Part shown: positions 1 through 8,862 of the stretch, piece after piece | How the letters are laid out: each line of letters starts with the position of its first letter | Numbering within the stretch: the stretch's first letter is position 1 | NCBI GenBank assembly: GCA_020199835.1 | Contig: JAIVJV010000009.1 | Coordinates: 372,001 to 436,000 of the forward strand | Length of the DNA: 64,000 nucleotides | Direction: 5' to 3' | Source of the DNA: Acidobacteriota bacterium | GTDB taxonomy: Bacteria > Acidobacteriota > Blastocatellia > Pyrinomonadales > Pyrinomonadaceae | Translations under genes and position numbers: made by a program | The notes under the pieces: generated by a model | What the model was told of the DNA's origin: nothing | The model's database searches: none | What the model saw: only the letters and a program-made list of their open reading frames with translations

Positions 1-557
1 CGGTGCTGCTCGGCACTAATCGCAATCTGCGCAATAGTGTGTTTCCCGCGCGTTGGCTTGTCGGCGAAATGCAAAAACGTCCGGAGATCCAGACACGCCT
101 GTTCGACGTTGCGGAGTTTGCTTTGCCAGCCGACGATTACGGCCAGGAGATCAAGGACTGTTTTCCGGAGTGGCGCGACGCGATCATTCAGGCGGACGGT
201 TTGGTGATCGTCACACCGGAATACAATCATGGTTATCCGGGTGCCTTGAAAGCGGTTTTGGATCTGCTGCTTAAAGAATACATCCACAAGGCGGTCGCGT
301 TTGTCGGTGTCTCAGCTGGACCATGGGGCGGCACGCGGGTGATCGAATCGATGGTGCCGATGGCGCGTGAGTTGGGCCTCGCCGTGACGTTTACGGATCT
401 GAATTTCCCGAAAGTGCAGACACTTTTTGACGCCGAGGGAAAACTGCTAGATGCGGCTTTTGAAAAACGCGCCGCCGCATTTCTCGACGAACTGGTGTGG
501 ATGAGTCGCGTGTTGCGCTGGGGACGCGCGAACGTTCCGTCCAAATTTCATTCGTGA
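1..557 (+). CDS. NAD(P)H-dependent FMN reductase, 5' end cut by the window
   Basis: Flavodoxin-fold NAD(P)H:FMN/quinone reductase-type protein, probably cytoplasmic. Reading in frame from base 3, the visible protein opens directly with the phosphate-binding loop (LLGTNRNLRNS, where the family has a G-S/T-x-R-x-x-S type loop). It continues with the flavin-site motif TPEYNHGYPGALK at about residues 71-83. Family members have only a few residues before the first loop, so only a handful of codons and the true start lie left of the window. The C-terminal tail (VWMSRVLRWGRANVPSKF) is a normal helix for this family. Its stop codon directly abuts the stop of the convergent lipoprotein gene. The family is clear; the physiological substrate is not predictable. 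Confidence 0.85.
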   Translation, partial: VLLGTNRNLRNSVFPARWLVGEMQKRPEIQTRLFDVAEFALPADDYGQEIKDCFPEWRDAIIQADGLVIVTPEYNHGYPGALKAVLDLLLKEYIHKAVAFVGVSAGPWGGTRVIESMVPMARELGLAVTFTDLNFPKVQTLFDAEGKLLDAAFEKRAAAFLDELVWMSRVLRWGRANVPSKFHS

Positions 558-896
558 TCAAAACGTGCAGCCGTAGGCCCTCATCTGCGTGCGCGCTCTT
601 TCGTGCTGGTCCTTGCAAGCCTGGACGAGACCGGGTTTGGTCTGCGGGTTGGCGGCGAGTTGCTTCCAATTACTGCGCCACGTCGTCATGGTGGTTTGGA
701 ATTGAGGACGTCCGCCTTCAGGCACCTTGGACGTGATGCAGGTCTCGTAGGCGTTCAGGAAGTTATCGCATTCAGGCACTCCAATAGGCTCCCCACTAAG
801 GGTTACCGCAGTATTGCGGTTCGTGTCAGGCCGCGAACAGGCAAACACGAGGAGCGCCAATACGAGACATAACGTCAGTAGGAGAGATCTCGACAT
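558..896 (-). CDS. small cysteine-containing lipoprotein, unknown function
   Basis: 112-residue protein with an N-terminal hydrophobic segment ending at Cys20 (LLVFAC), which fits a lipoprotein signal although Phe at -2 is not ideal. The mature part has four more cysteines (in PECDN, YETCI, VQACK and YGCTF), which could form two disulfides in the periplasm. I recognise no enzymatic motif. Similar short, four-Cys lipoproteins are common as unnamed proteins in acidobacteria (recollection, not checked). It is convergent with the FMN reductase gene and divergent from the VWA gene at 993. Function unknown. Confidence 0.6.
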   Translation of the reverse strand: MSRSLLLTLCLVLALLVFACSRPDTNRNTAVTLSGEPIGVPECDNFLNAYETCITSKVPEGGRPQFQTTMTTWRSNWKQLAANPQTKPGLVQACKDQHERARTQMRAYGCTF

Positions 897-992
897 TTTC
901 GTTCTCCCTGATCAAGAATGACGAAGCCCGGGGATAATACACCAAACATAATCCCTCTCCCTGACCGCTTCGACGTTCGAAAGAGACATTCA

Positions 993-3134
993 ATGAACTA
1001 CAAACTAATCCTCGCCTTGTTGCTGTCCTTTTGTACCTTTCTGCCGGTTTTAGGCCAAACGGCCACTCAAACCACGCCTCAGACCAGGCCCACGGATGAC
1101 AAGGACGACGTCGTAAAAATCACCACCAACCTGGTCCAGATCGACGCCGTGGTCACAAAAGACGGTAAGCCTGTACCCAATTTGAAAGCTGAAGATTTCG
1201 AGATCTACGAAGACGGGCGCAAGCAAAACATCACGAGCTTTGCTTACATTTCAAATGTGGGGACTTCGCCGTCCGCCGCGCCTGATAACAAGAGCGCCGG
1301 CACGCCCGCTATTCCCGGCGCCCCTGCCGCTCCGATCCAGCGGGACCTTCCGCGTCGCACGATTGCGATCGTCGTCGACGACCTCGGACTTTCGGCCGAA
1401 AGCATTAGGCAGGTGAGACGTCAGGTCCGTAAGTTCATCGCCGAGCAAATCGAGCCGAACGATCTCGTGGCGATCATTCGCACCGGCGGAGAGATGGGCG
1501 CGTTACAGCAGTTCACTAACGACGCGCGGCTGCTGAGCCGTGCGGTGGACCAGCTCCGCTGGAATGTTTGCAGCCGCGTGGGTGTTTCAGTTTTCAATCG
1601 TATAGGTGGTCCAGGCGGCCAGGGTGACGATACAGATCCTTGCGGCGGGCAGAGCTACCGGAAGACGCGAAGGGCCCTCGAGTTCATTCTCGATGCGATG
1701 GGACAGCTTCCAGGTCGCAAGTCATTGATCCTGATGTCCGACAGTCTCCCAATGGAGAACCAGGAAGGACAATTTGAGACGGCCGATTCGTTTTCAGAGG
1801 CTCGGTCACGATTGCCGAACGCCGACAGCGTCGCAGATCAGGGATTCGTTTCAGTCGGGCCAAACTCCAGGAACTATTATTGGGCATTGCGAAAGATCGC
1901 TGAAAAGGCAATTCGTTCGTCTGTCGTAATTTACGCAGTCGACACGCAGGGTTTGCAATACACCGGCATCACCGCCGCGGATTCCATCCCCACGCCGATA
2001 CGGCAAGGCGAGCCGGCAATCAAGCAGGTCATGGTGAACCGTTCAAGGACGCTGCTGAGCCGGCGCGAAGGCGGCGAAATGATCGCGAGGCAAACCGGCG
2101 GGTTTCAGGTTCGCAACTCGAACGGTTTTCAGCTCGATCGCATCATGGAAGACCAGCGCGGCTATTACCTCATCGGTTACCGTCCGAGTGTTGAAACGTT
2201 CAACCGAAAGTTTCATCACATCAAAGCGAAAGTGAAACGGTCAGGGATGAACGTGCGAACACGCTTCGGCTTCTTCGGCGTTACGGAAGAGGAAGCTGAA
2301 CGCACGCGTCCAACACCACAGGACAACACGAATCTCGCGTTGCTCTCGCCGTTCGGCGTGCAGGATCTCGAGCTCGACGTCGATGCGTTTTTTGCGAACA
2401 GCAAAGACGAGGGCTCGATCGTGCGCTCGTTCGTTTACCTCAACGCCGCGAACCTTACCTTTACACCTGGTAACGATCGCCACGAAACGTCGCTCGAGCT
2501 TCACGGGGTGATTTTTGGCGACAACGGCACGATCGTCGAGCAGATCAAAGGCAACACAGTACTCAGTTTGAAACAGAACGAGTATGAACAAGCGTTGCGG
2601 GATGGTCTGCGACTCCGTTTCGACATGCCCGCGAAGCGTCCGGGTTCGTACCAGGTTCGTATCGCAGTGCGCGACCGCAATTCCTCCAAAATCGGGTCGG
2701 CCGGACAGTTCGTGGCCGTTCCCGATCTGCGGAACAATCAATTAGCGATGTCGGGAGTCGTTTTGCGCGCGGCTTCCGAAAGCGCAACGCAAGGAGCGGT
2801 GGGTCCGGCCGGCCAGCGCTTTCGGATCAACTCCGAGGTTGAGTTTGCGTTTGTGATTTACAACGCCGCTATCGATCCGGCGACTCAATCGCCGAACCTG
2901 GTGATGGAGACGAAACTGTTTCGCGATGGCAAGAGCGTCAAATCTAACGCGAACACGCCCATCAGCAGTGCGAATCAGCCGGACCTGGCGCGGCTGGTGA
3001 TTTCCGGAGTGATGCGACTCCAGGAAGATCTCGAACCCGGCAACTACTATCTACAGGTCGTGATTACGGACAAAGCCGCCAAAGACAAGCAGCCCCCGGT
3101 CACTCAATGGGTAGACTTCGATATCGTTAAGTGA
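993..3134 (+). CDS. secreted VWFA-related domain protein (acidobacterial type)
   Basis: About 713 residues. I chose the ATG at 993 because it opens directly into a signal peptide (MNYKLILALLLSFCTFLPVLGQ); a longer in-frame start at 918 would place 25 charged residues before it. After the signal comes the segment typical of the acidobacterial VWFA-related family (TTNLVQIDAVVTKDGKPVPN, then a DFEIYEDG motif). A von Willebrand A fold follows from about residue 135 (RTIAIVVDDLGLSAES). The metal site is degenerate: DLGLS stands in place of DxSxS. The C-terminal 250 residues are beta-rich and lack a motif I recognise. Probably periplasmic or surface-exposed and involved in protein interaction. The stop is immediately followed by the stop of the convergent WYL regulator. 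Confidence 0.85.
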   Translation: MNYKLILALLLSFCTFLPVLGQTATQTTPQTRPTDDKDDVVKITTNLVQIDAVVTKDGKPVPNLKAEDFEIYEDGRKQNITSFAYISNVGTSPSAAPDNKSAGTPAIPGAPAAPIQRDLPRRTIAIVVDDLGLSAESIRQVRRQVRKFIAEQIEPNDLVAIIRTGGEMGALQQFTNDARLLSRAVDQLRWNVCSRVGVSVFNRIGGPGGQGDDTDPCGGQSYRKTRRALEFILDAMGQLPGRKSLILMSDSLPMENQEGQFETADSFSEARSRLPNADSVADQGFVSVGPNSRNYYWALRKIAEKAIRSSVVIYAVDTQGLQYTGITAADSIPTPIRQGEPAIKQVMVNRSRTLLSRREGGEMIARQTGGFQVRNSNGFQLDRIMEDQRGYYLIGYRPSVETFNRKFHHIKAKVKRSGMNVRTRFGFFGVTEEEAERTRPTPQDNTNLALLSPFGVQDLELDVDAFFANSKDEGSIVRSFVYLNAANLTFTPGNDRHETSLELHGVIFGDNGTIVEQIKGNTVLSLKQNEYEQALRDGLRLRFDMPAKRPGSYQVRIAVRDRNSSKIGSAGQFVAVPDLRNNQLAMSGVVLRAASESATQGAVGPAGQRFRINSEVEFAFVIYNAAIDPATQSPNLVMETKLFRDGKSVKSNANTPISSANQPDLARLVISGVMRLQEDLEPGNYYLQVVITDKAAKDKQPPVTQWVDFDIVK

Positions 3135-4124
3135 TTACTCGCCGCGGTCTAATCGACGCTTACCAGCTTCGTAAAACTCAATTACTTCCTTCGCAGCGGC
3201 GATCACTTTCTCCCGCAGTGATCGCGGCTCGATTACTTCCAGCTTCGATCCAAACGAAAGCGCGTACTCAACCGCCATGTCTTCGACGTCAAAGCCCACC
3301 GAGATCCGCAACCACCCGTCAGGATCCTTTTCAAACGTATCTCCCACGCGCGCAAACCTCCCGGCGAACCTCAGCCGCAGAAACACGTCAGGCGACACGC
3401 GAAACTGCGCGAGGTAGTTCGGCCGCGCCGTTTTTAACGCCGTCGTCGACTGCCCCCAGTACGCCGCGAGATCGAAACCCGCTGGAACCGCGCATTGCTG
3501 GTCCAACACTTCGGCCTGCGACATACGCGAGATGCGATAACTACGAACCTCTCCCGCAACGCCGGCCACCAGGTACCACGCGCTTCCCTTCGCAACGAGA
3601 CCGAGCGGATCAACCTCGCGTTCGACGTCGTGACAACCCGGACCACGTTGATATGTGAAACGAAGTTTGCGTTCCGACCAGATCGCCTCCTGCAACACCG
3701 GCAAGAGGGGCACTGATTCTTCCTGTCGCGACCAACCCGCGGTGTCGATGTGAATGCGGCGCCGCGCCTGTTCGGCGCCTTGCCGGTACATCGCGGGTAA
3801 CGCGGCGAGCAGTTTCAACAGCGCGCCTTCAGATGCTTTCTCCAGCCGCAGGTCGGCGAGGAGTTTTGGTGGCTGGGTTACGAAGAGCGATTGAATCTCG
3901 GCTTCGTTCAGGCCAGTGAGGTTCGTGCGATATTCACCGAGTAACGACCAACCGCCGTTGCTGCCGCGTTCGGCTACGACCGGAATACCAGAAACGCTGA
4001 GCGCTTCCATATCTCGATGAATCGTTCGTTCGGAGACTTCCAGCCGTTCCGCCAGCGCTCGTGAGGTCAGTTGCCGGTTTGTTTGCAACAGGAGAACTAT
4101 CGATAACAGTCGGTCGGCTCGCAT
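3135..4124 (-). CDS. YafY/WYL-family HTH transcriptional regulator
   Basis: About 329 residues, starting at the ATG at 4124 (MRADRLLSIVLLLQ), the usual beginning of this family; an upstream in-frame start at 4157 would run through the intergenic palindrome. Residues 1-60 form a DeoR-like winged HTH (RALAERLEVSERTIHRDMEAL). A WYL ligand-sensing domain follows at about residues 135-215, with the W-Y-L triad in SAWYLVAG and a conserved arginine in SYRISRM. WYL regulators are usually repressors that sense a small ligand or nucleic acid and often control a divergent neighbour. Here the divergent neighbour is a RibD-like reductase, with a palindrome at 4149-4165 between them. Confidence 0.9.
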   Translation of the reverse strand: MRADRLLSIVLLLQTNRQLTSRALAERLEVSERTIHRDMEALSVSGIPVVAERGSNGGWSLLGEYRTNLTGLNEAEIQSLFVTQPPKLLADLRLEKASEGALLKLLAALPAMYRQGAEQARRRIHIDTAGWSRQEESVPLLPVLQEAIWSERKLRFTYQRGPGCHDVEREVDPLGLVAKGSAWYLVAGVAGEVRSYRISRMSQAEVLDQQCAVPAGFDLAAYWGQSTTALKTARPNYLAQFRVSPDVFLRLRFAGRFARVGDTFEKDPDGWLRISVGFDVEDMAVEYALSFGSKLEVIEPRSLREKVIAAAKEVIEFYEAGKRRLDRGE

Positions 4125-4148
4125 GGGACTAGATTTTACCCTGCGAAC

Positions 4149-4165
4149 ATGACACACGTTGTCAT
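4149..4165. promoter_or_regulatory. candidate operator between the WYL regulator and its divergent reductase gene
   Basis: An inverted repeat ATGACA-(5)-TGTCAT lies 25 bases upstream of the regulator start and 36 bases upstream of the reductase start. The two six-base arms match perfectly. Placement in the 77-base divergent spacer fits a site where the regulator could control both genes. The role is inferred from position; the palindrome itself is directly visible. Confidence 0.5.
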
Positions 4166-4201
4166 ATATCCCTAACTAAAATGCGGTTCGGAGGTGGATA
4201 A

Positions 4202-4717
4202 ATGCGAAAAGTGATCTTCGGCGGCGCAAATACGGTCGACAATTACATTGCGGGTAAAGACGACTCTATCGACTGGATTCGTCACTCCAAGGAAGTAAAT
4301 GAGATCATGAAGCGGTACTGGGAAACGATCGACACCGTCATTCTCGGTCGGAGAACCTGGGAAATCGCGATGAAGAGTGGATCCGGCGGTTCGAAAGGGA
4401 TCAAGACCTACGTCTGTTCGCGCACACTCACGAAAATCCCCGGCAAGAAAGTCGAACTAGCGCCCGACGCCGTGAGCCTGGTGAAGCGGCTCAAGTCGGA
4501 AGAAGGCAAAGACATCATCGTCATGGGCGGCAGTTTGATCGGCAAGTCGTTGTTTGAAGCCGGATTGGTCGACGAGTTTGGCGTTAACATTCACCCGGTG
4601 TTGCTTGGCTCAGGCATACCGCTGTTTTGCGAGATGGATCGGCGGATCGATCTCGAGTTGCTCGAGTGCAGGCAATTGGACAACGGATGCGTGTTTCTGA
4701 ACTACCGAGTTATTTAG
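4202..4717 (+). CDS. dihydrofolate reductase-like (RibD C-terminal domain) protein
   Basis: 171-residue single-domain protein of the RibD_C/DHFR superfamily, a cytoplasmic NADPH-binding reductase fold. It begins with the family's beta strand (MRKVIFGGANTVDNYIA), has the substrate/cofactor segment DTVILGRRTWE at about residues 44-54, and the NADPH loop IIVMGGSLIGKSL at about residues 100-112. The strong Shine-Dalgarno GGAGG at 4190-4194 supports the start. Stand-alone members are widespread and of unknown substrate; they are not folate DHFRs or riboflavin reductases in the strict sense. It is probably regulated by the divergent WYL protein. The 3' end overlaps the convergent HEAT gene by 8 bases. 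Confidence 0.85.
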   Translation: MRKVIFGGANTVDNYIAGKDDSIDWIRHSKEVNEIMKRYWETIDTVILGRRTWEIAMKSGSGGSKGIKTYVCSRTLTKIPGKKVELAPDAVSLVKRLKSEEGKDIIVMGGSLIGKSLFEAGLVDEFGVNIHPVLLGSGIPLFCEMDRRIDLELLECRQLDNGCVFLNYRVI

Positions 4718-6245
4718 AAAGCACTTCGCGGAAGAAGTCGATCGCGCGCGGATCGCCGGATTCACCCAACGAGCGAATCGCCTGCTTGCGAACCGCTTGA
4801 TTCGTATGCGTGCGTGCGATCTTGATCAGCAGCGGCACTGACTCTTCCGCGCGCCGTTGGCTGATCGCCCTGACCGCCTGCACCTGCACTTCCGCATTTG
4901 CATCCGTGCTCTGCGCGGTCGCACTCAGAAACTCAAAACTGCGTTTGCTGACGCGCTCGCCAAGCATGCGAATCGCGTGACGACGCAGTTCGACCGCATC
5001 ATTCCCACGCGCGACTTCAAACAACTTGTCTTCAACCCGCGTGCTCTTGATCTCGGAAAGCGATTGCAGCACGGCACGTTTCACTTCCGCGGACTGCTCG
5101 CTATCAAACAGCTTCAGGAGGTCGTCCACAGCCGCTTCGCCGCGTTCGCCAAGCACGCGGATCGCTTGCTTTCGCAGGTCGGCGTTTGTGTCGGTACGCG
5201 CGACCTCGAGTAAACGCGCCTGGGCTTTTGCGCTCTTCGTTTCAGCCAGCGAACGCAACGCCGCTTTCTTGATATCGAGATTGCTTTCGCTCGCGAAGAT
5301 CCTGCCCAATTCGTCCGCCGCGTCGTCGCGCTGGAAATGCCCGAGTTGACGAACTGCGGCGCGGCGCGACTCCCAGTCAGCATCGTTCTTCGCAATGGCG
5401 AGCAGAAACGGAAATGCAAGCTGCTCTTCGTCGCTGTTTCCCGCCGCGGAGATCAGACTGCGCCGAACTTCCGGATCTTTTACTTCCTCGTACAGAGTCT
5501 TGAGCGTCGCGACCGTGCCACGATCGTGACTCTCGCCGATCGAATGCGCAGCGCTGCGCCGCAGTTTCTTGTCTTCGCTTTCATTGCGCACCAGCGAAGC
5601 CAGAAACGCCATTTCGCCGCCAGTTTGGCCCAACCAGTAAACAGCCGATGACCGGATGCGCTGATTCGGCGAACTGATGACGAAGTTTTTGAGCATGCCG
5701 CTGACGCGCGCGTCGTCGTGCACCGCAATGCCGATCACGGCGCGCTCACTCAACGAGTCGAGAGGCGTAGCGGCGGCGATTGCTTGCAGGTAATTCAGGC
5801 TCTCCTCGTTGTTCGCGCGGCCCAACCAGTAAACTGGGTAACCGCTGTACTCGCGTTTCCGTTCGAGGTTGTAAATCTCCAACCGCGTAATCTGATTTCC
5901 GGCCGGCTCACGCAACAGAAACACAGCGAGGCTGCGTGTTTCGACTGGTAATCCATCCGGCGTCGTCCCGACGAACACGGTCGTGTCGCCGATCTGGTTC
6001 ATGCTGCCGCGAAACTCGCGAACCGCCGGATCGATCGCGACGCGCGGACGCACGTCGAACGTGTACGCCGACCAGTACGGCGTTTGCCGCGTGCGTCCGC
6101 GAGCTTGCGCGGCTTCGAGTTTAGTCATCAGGTCGGCGCCCTCGACGGTGGTAAAACTCTGCACCGTCGTAGCAGTCGATTGAGTTTGGGGATTATCGCT
6201 AGCGGAAGCGACTAGGACCACGGATAAAAAAATTGAAAGGAACAT
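4710..6245 (-). CDS. exported HEAT-repeat protein
   Basis: 511 residues. An N-terminal signal peptide (MFLSIFLSVVLVASAS) is followed by about 150 residues of beta-rich sequence. From about residue 145 to the end it consists of tandem HEAT-type helical repeats of 30-37 residues, with recurring LRRSAAHSIGE, VRRSLISAAG and LRKQAIRVLGERG units. HEAT solenoids bind other proteins; no catalytic motif is present. It lies 11 bases downstream of a second exported HEAT gene and is the last gene of the ECF sigma/anti-sigma operon, so its expression probably depends on that sigma factor. Its partner is unknown. Confidence 0.85.
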   Translation of the reverse strand: MFLSIFLSVVLVASASDNPQTQSTATTVQSFTTVEGADLMTKLEAAQARGRTRQTPYWSAYTFDVRPRVAIDPAVREFRGSMNQIGDTTVFVGTTPDGLPVETRSLAVFLLREPAGNQITRLEIYNLERKREYSGYPVYWLGRANNEESLNYLQAIAAATPLDSLSERAVIGIAVHDDARVSGMLKNFVISSPNQRIRSSAVYWLGQTGGEMAFLASLVRNESEDKKLRRSAAHSIGESHDRGTVATLKTLYEEVKDPEVRRSLISAAGNSDEEQLAFPFLLAIAKNDADWESRRAAVRQLGHFQRDDAADELGRIFASESNLDIKKAALRSLAETKSAKAQARLLEVARTDTNADLRKQAIRVLGERGEAAVDDLLKLFDSEQSAEVKRAVLQSLSEIKSTRVEDKLFEVARGNDAVELRRHAIRMLGERVSKRSFEFLSATAQSTDANAEVQVQAVRAISQRRAEESVPLLIKIARTHTNQAVRKQAIRSLGESGDPRAIDFFREVLSK

Positions 6246-6256
6246 GGAGCCTCCAA

Positions 6257-7732
6257 TTACTTCAGCAACTCTTCAAGGAACTTCAACGCGTCAGGATCTT
6301 TGCTTTCGCCGAGATAACGCACCGCGACTTTGCGCATTTCCACTGACGGATCATTACGCGCGATGGTCATCAGCTTACGCAGCGCAACCTTGTGTTTCGA
6401 ATCACCAAACGCGCGAATCAGCGCCGACTTGACTTGCTGGTTCTGCTCGGCGTCGTACAGCGCGACCAGTTGTGTCACGGTTGGTTCGTCGTCTTTGTCG
6501 CCTAACTGCCTTATGGCAAAGCCGCGCAGTTCCAGCGGATCGCTGCCACCTGCGATCTTAAACAGTTGCTCCCGCGCGCGCGGATCGTTGTTGTCAGCAA
6601 ATGCGCGCAACAAGCTCTGTTTGATTTGCAGATTTGATTCACCACTGTACAGCTGGAGCAGTTGATCCATCGGCAGGCGGCCGTGGTCGCTCAGCACGCG
6701 AATCGCGGCGATACGCATCTCCGGGGTGTCGCCGGTTCGCGCAATGTCCCAGATCTTGGTGCGTGCTTTTGTATCATCGCGTTGGGCAAGCGCGCGCAGC
6801 ACCTGCATCCGGATCTCTTTGGTTTTGTCTGTGTCGTAAATGCGGATCAGCTCGTCGAGTGACGCCGCATCTTTGAGTTCACCAATGTAACGAATCGCAG
6901 CCTGGCGAGACTGGACGTCGTCACTGCTACGCGCGATCTCCATCACTTTCGCAGTGCCGCGCGGAGTTCGGCTTTCAATCAGCGCACGAACTATCTGGGC
7001 TCTGACTTCCTTCGTTCGATCAGCGTCGTAGATCTTGATCAATTCGTCAGTGACTTGTTCGCTGTGTTGGTCGCCCAAACGCTTGATAGCCGTGAGACGG
7101 AGTTTCATGTCCGGATTCGTGCGGGCGACGTCGAGCAGGATCGGCACCGCGCGTGCGCCGCCGTGCGCGCCAAGCATCGACACAGCCGCCGACTGAAATC
7201 CCTGACACGTAGTCGGATTTGCTCTGAGCGCTTCGGTAACGATGCCGACGGCGCGTTCCTCGTCAGCCTGGAAAAGACTCTGTAACGCGAGAATCTTGAT
7301 CTCGCAGTTGTCTCGTTGCAGCGCCTGATCGACGTCGGCCTTGCGACCCAGGGTGACGAGCAGCGCCTGCGCATCCTGACGCCAGCTCGAGCTCGGGAAC
7401 CTGTTAATCAGTCTCACTAACGAAGCGGCTGCTTCTTCAGTTTTTCCCTGTTTCTGCAACGCGTAGCCGTGCCAATAAAGTGCGGCGTCGAGATCTTTGT
7501 CCTTGGGATAGCCTTTGATGAACTCGTTGAACTTGTCAGCGGCGCGCTGCCAGTTCTGTGCTTCGATCATGTCGCGGCCTTCGCGCAGGATCTGCATCGA
7601 AGCGGTGTTCACTCTGCTCGCTTGCATGAAGCGTTCGAGCTTGGCGACGTCCTGACCGTAAGCGACACTGCTGAGAAGTAACAAGACAAACAGAAAGCTG
7701 ATGTGGGGGCGAAAACGAACTATATAAGTCAT
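6257..7732 (-). CDS. exported TPR/HEAT-repeat protein
   Basis: 491 residues from the ATG at 7732 (MTYIVRFRPHISFLFVLLLLSSVAYGQ), a clear signal peptide with GGAAAG upstream; a longer in-frame start at 7831 would add 33 residues of non-signal sequence. Residues about 30-120 look like TPR/YfgC-type helices (WQRAADKFNEFIKGYPKD, then DAALYWHGYALQKQGKTEEA). Roughly nine HEAT repeats follow (for example VRYIGELKDAASLDELIRIY and VRYLGESKDPDALKFLEEL). It is a paralogue of the adjacent downstream HEAT gene. Probably periplasmic scaffolding; no enzymatic motif. Confidence 0.85.
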   Translation of the reverse strand: MTYIVRFRPHISFLFVLLLLSSVAYGQDVAKLERFMQASRVNTASMQILREGRDMIEAQNWQRAADKFNEFIKGYPKDKDLDAALYWHGYALQKQGKTEEAAASLVRLINRFPSSSWRQDAQALLVTLGRKADVDQALQRDNCEIKILALQSLFQADEERAVGIVTEALRANPTTCQGFQSAAVSMLGAHGGARAVPILLDVARTNPDMKLRLTAIKRLGDQHSEQVTDELIKIYDADRTKEVRAQIVRALIESRTPRGTAKVMEIARSSDDVQSRQAAIRYIGELKDAASLDELIRIYDTDKTKEIRMQVLRALAQRDDTKARTKIWDIARTGDTPEMRIAAIRVLSDHGRLPMDQLLQLYSGESNLQIKQSLLRAFADNNDPRAREQLFKIAGGSDPLELRGFAIRQLGDKDDEPTVTQLVALYDAEQNQQVKSALIRAFGDSKHKVALRKLMTIARNDPSVEMRKVAVRYLGESKDPDALKFLEELLK

Positions 7733-7895
7733 AATTGGGTCTTTCCTTAATTGAAATAAATGGTCTAACCGCACAGGCACAGAGAACCGAGAGCGAGCGC
7801 AGGCGATCGAGCGGTGATCAAAAACGCACATGGCCTCTCCATTCCCTGTGCCTCTGAGGTCAACCTCTCAGGTGAATTTCGTAACGGCTGTTTAC

Positions 7896-8828
7896 TTAAT
7901 CAAGAGCACGCGCGAGTGCAGTGGAATTGATCTGCAACAACGCGACGATGTTTTTGCGTTCAACCCGTTCGCGAATCACGCGCACGGTGGCTTCATCCGG
8001 ACGATCCGGAAGATTTGCGATGTCCAACAGGATCGGTTCGAGACTATCCAGTAGCGACGCGATCTGAACGTCGCCGGCGGCGTCGGCTTCGCGGCGCAGC
8101 ATCATGTTTTGATAGATCAATTGCTGGGCCCGTTTGCGTTCGTACCTTACTTCCGCCGCGGCGTCAGTGTCGTCGAGTCGCACGTTCCTGAACGCGCGCA
8201 ACAAGTTCTCTGCCTTTTCAAAGTGCAGCGCGGTCATTGTTTGCGCGTCTGCGGAGCGAATCGTTTCCGGGATTGCAGGTTCCGGGATTGATGCGAACTG
8301 CTCGCCGGGTTTTGGTTCACGAACCGGAGGTCGTCGGGCGGGCGTCGCTTTCGGTTTCGGCGTGTCTTCCTTCTCGTTCTTGTCGGCCTTTGGTGGTTCA
8401 GCTTCTGGCGAAGACTTCGTCTCTGGACTTGGCTCAACCGTAGGGGACGGAACAGAAGGAGGAGCGTTGAACGCCACTTGGTCAGGCCGTTGGGAGAAGG
8501 ACATTAAGCCGATTATCAAACCAATAAAGGCAATTGATGCGAGCGCCGCGGCGGCATAACCCCAATTCCACCCCCAACTCACGCCAGCACCGGACGTCTT
8601 TCGCTCACCGCGCCCGCCCGCCAAAATCTTCGCCAGCGCACGTTTTTGCACCACTCCCGGCAACGACGCTTCAAAGCTGCTGATCTGGCTGCGTAAACTG
8701 AGAAAGTCAGCGCGCGCTTCCGCACACCGCACGCACGTCAACAAGTGACGCTCGACTTCGCGTGCCTCGGCCGGCCAGAGTTCACCATCAATCAGCGACG
8801 AAATTTTTTCTGTAAAACCGCAGTTCAT
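7896..8828 (-). CDS. transmembrane anti-sigma factor with zinc-finger (zf-HC2) domain
   Basis: 310 residues from the ATG at 8828, preceded by AAAGGA; an in-frame TTG at 8843 is the alternative. The N-terminal zinc-binding anti-sigma domain shows Cys3 and the His28-x3-Cys32-x2-Cys35 signature (RHLLTCVRC). A single membrane segment follows at about residues 90-110 (AAAALASIAFIGLIIGLMSF), then a Pro/Glu/Lys-rich linker at about 118-180, and a charged helical C-terminal domain that would be periplasmic. It lies directly downstream of the ECF sigma gene, the standard arrangement for sigma and its membrane-bound inhibitor. The linker-plus-helical sensor domain has no fold I can name. Confidence 0.9.
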   Translation of the reverse strand: MNCGFTEKISSLIDGELWPAEAREVERHLLTCVRCAEARADFLSLRSQISSFEASLPGVVQKRALAKILAGGRGERKTSGAGVSWGWNWGYAAAALASIAFIGLIIGLMSFSQRPDQVAFNAPPSVPSPTVEPSPETKSSPEAEPPKADKNEKEDTPKPKATPARRPPVREPKPGEQFASIPEPAIPETIRSADAQTMTALHFEKAENLLRAFRNVRLDDTDAAAEVRYERKRAQQLIYQNMMLRREADAAGDVQIASLLDSLEPILLDIANLPDRPDEATVRVIRERVERKNIVALLQINSTALARALD

Positions 8829-8862
8829 AGATCCTTTTTTCAATCCTTGAAAATCCCTGCCA

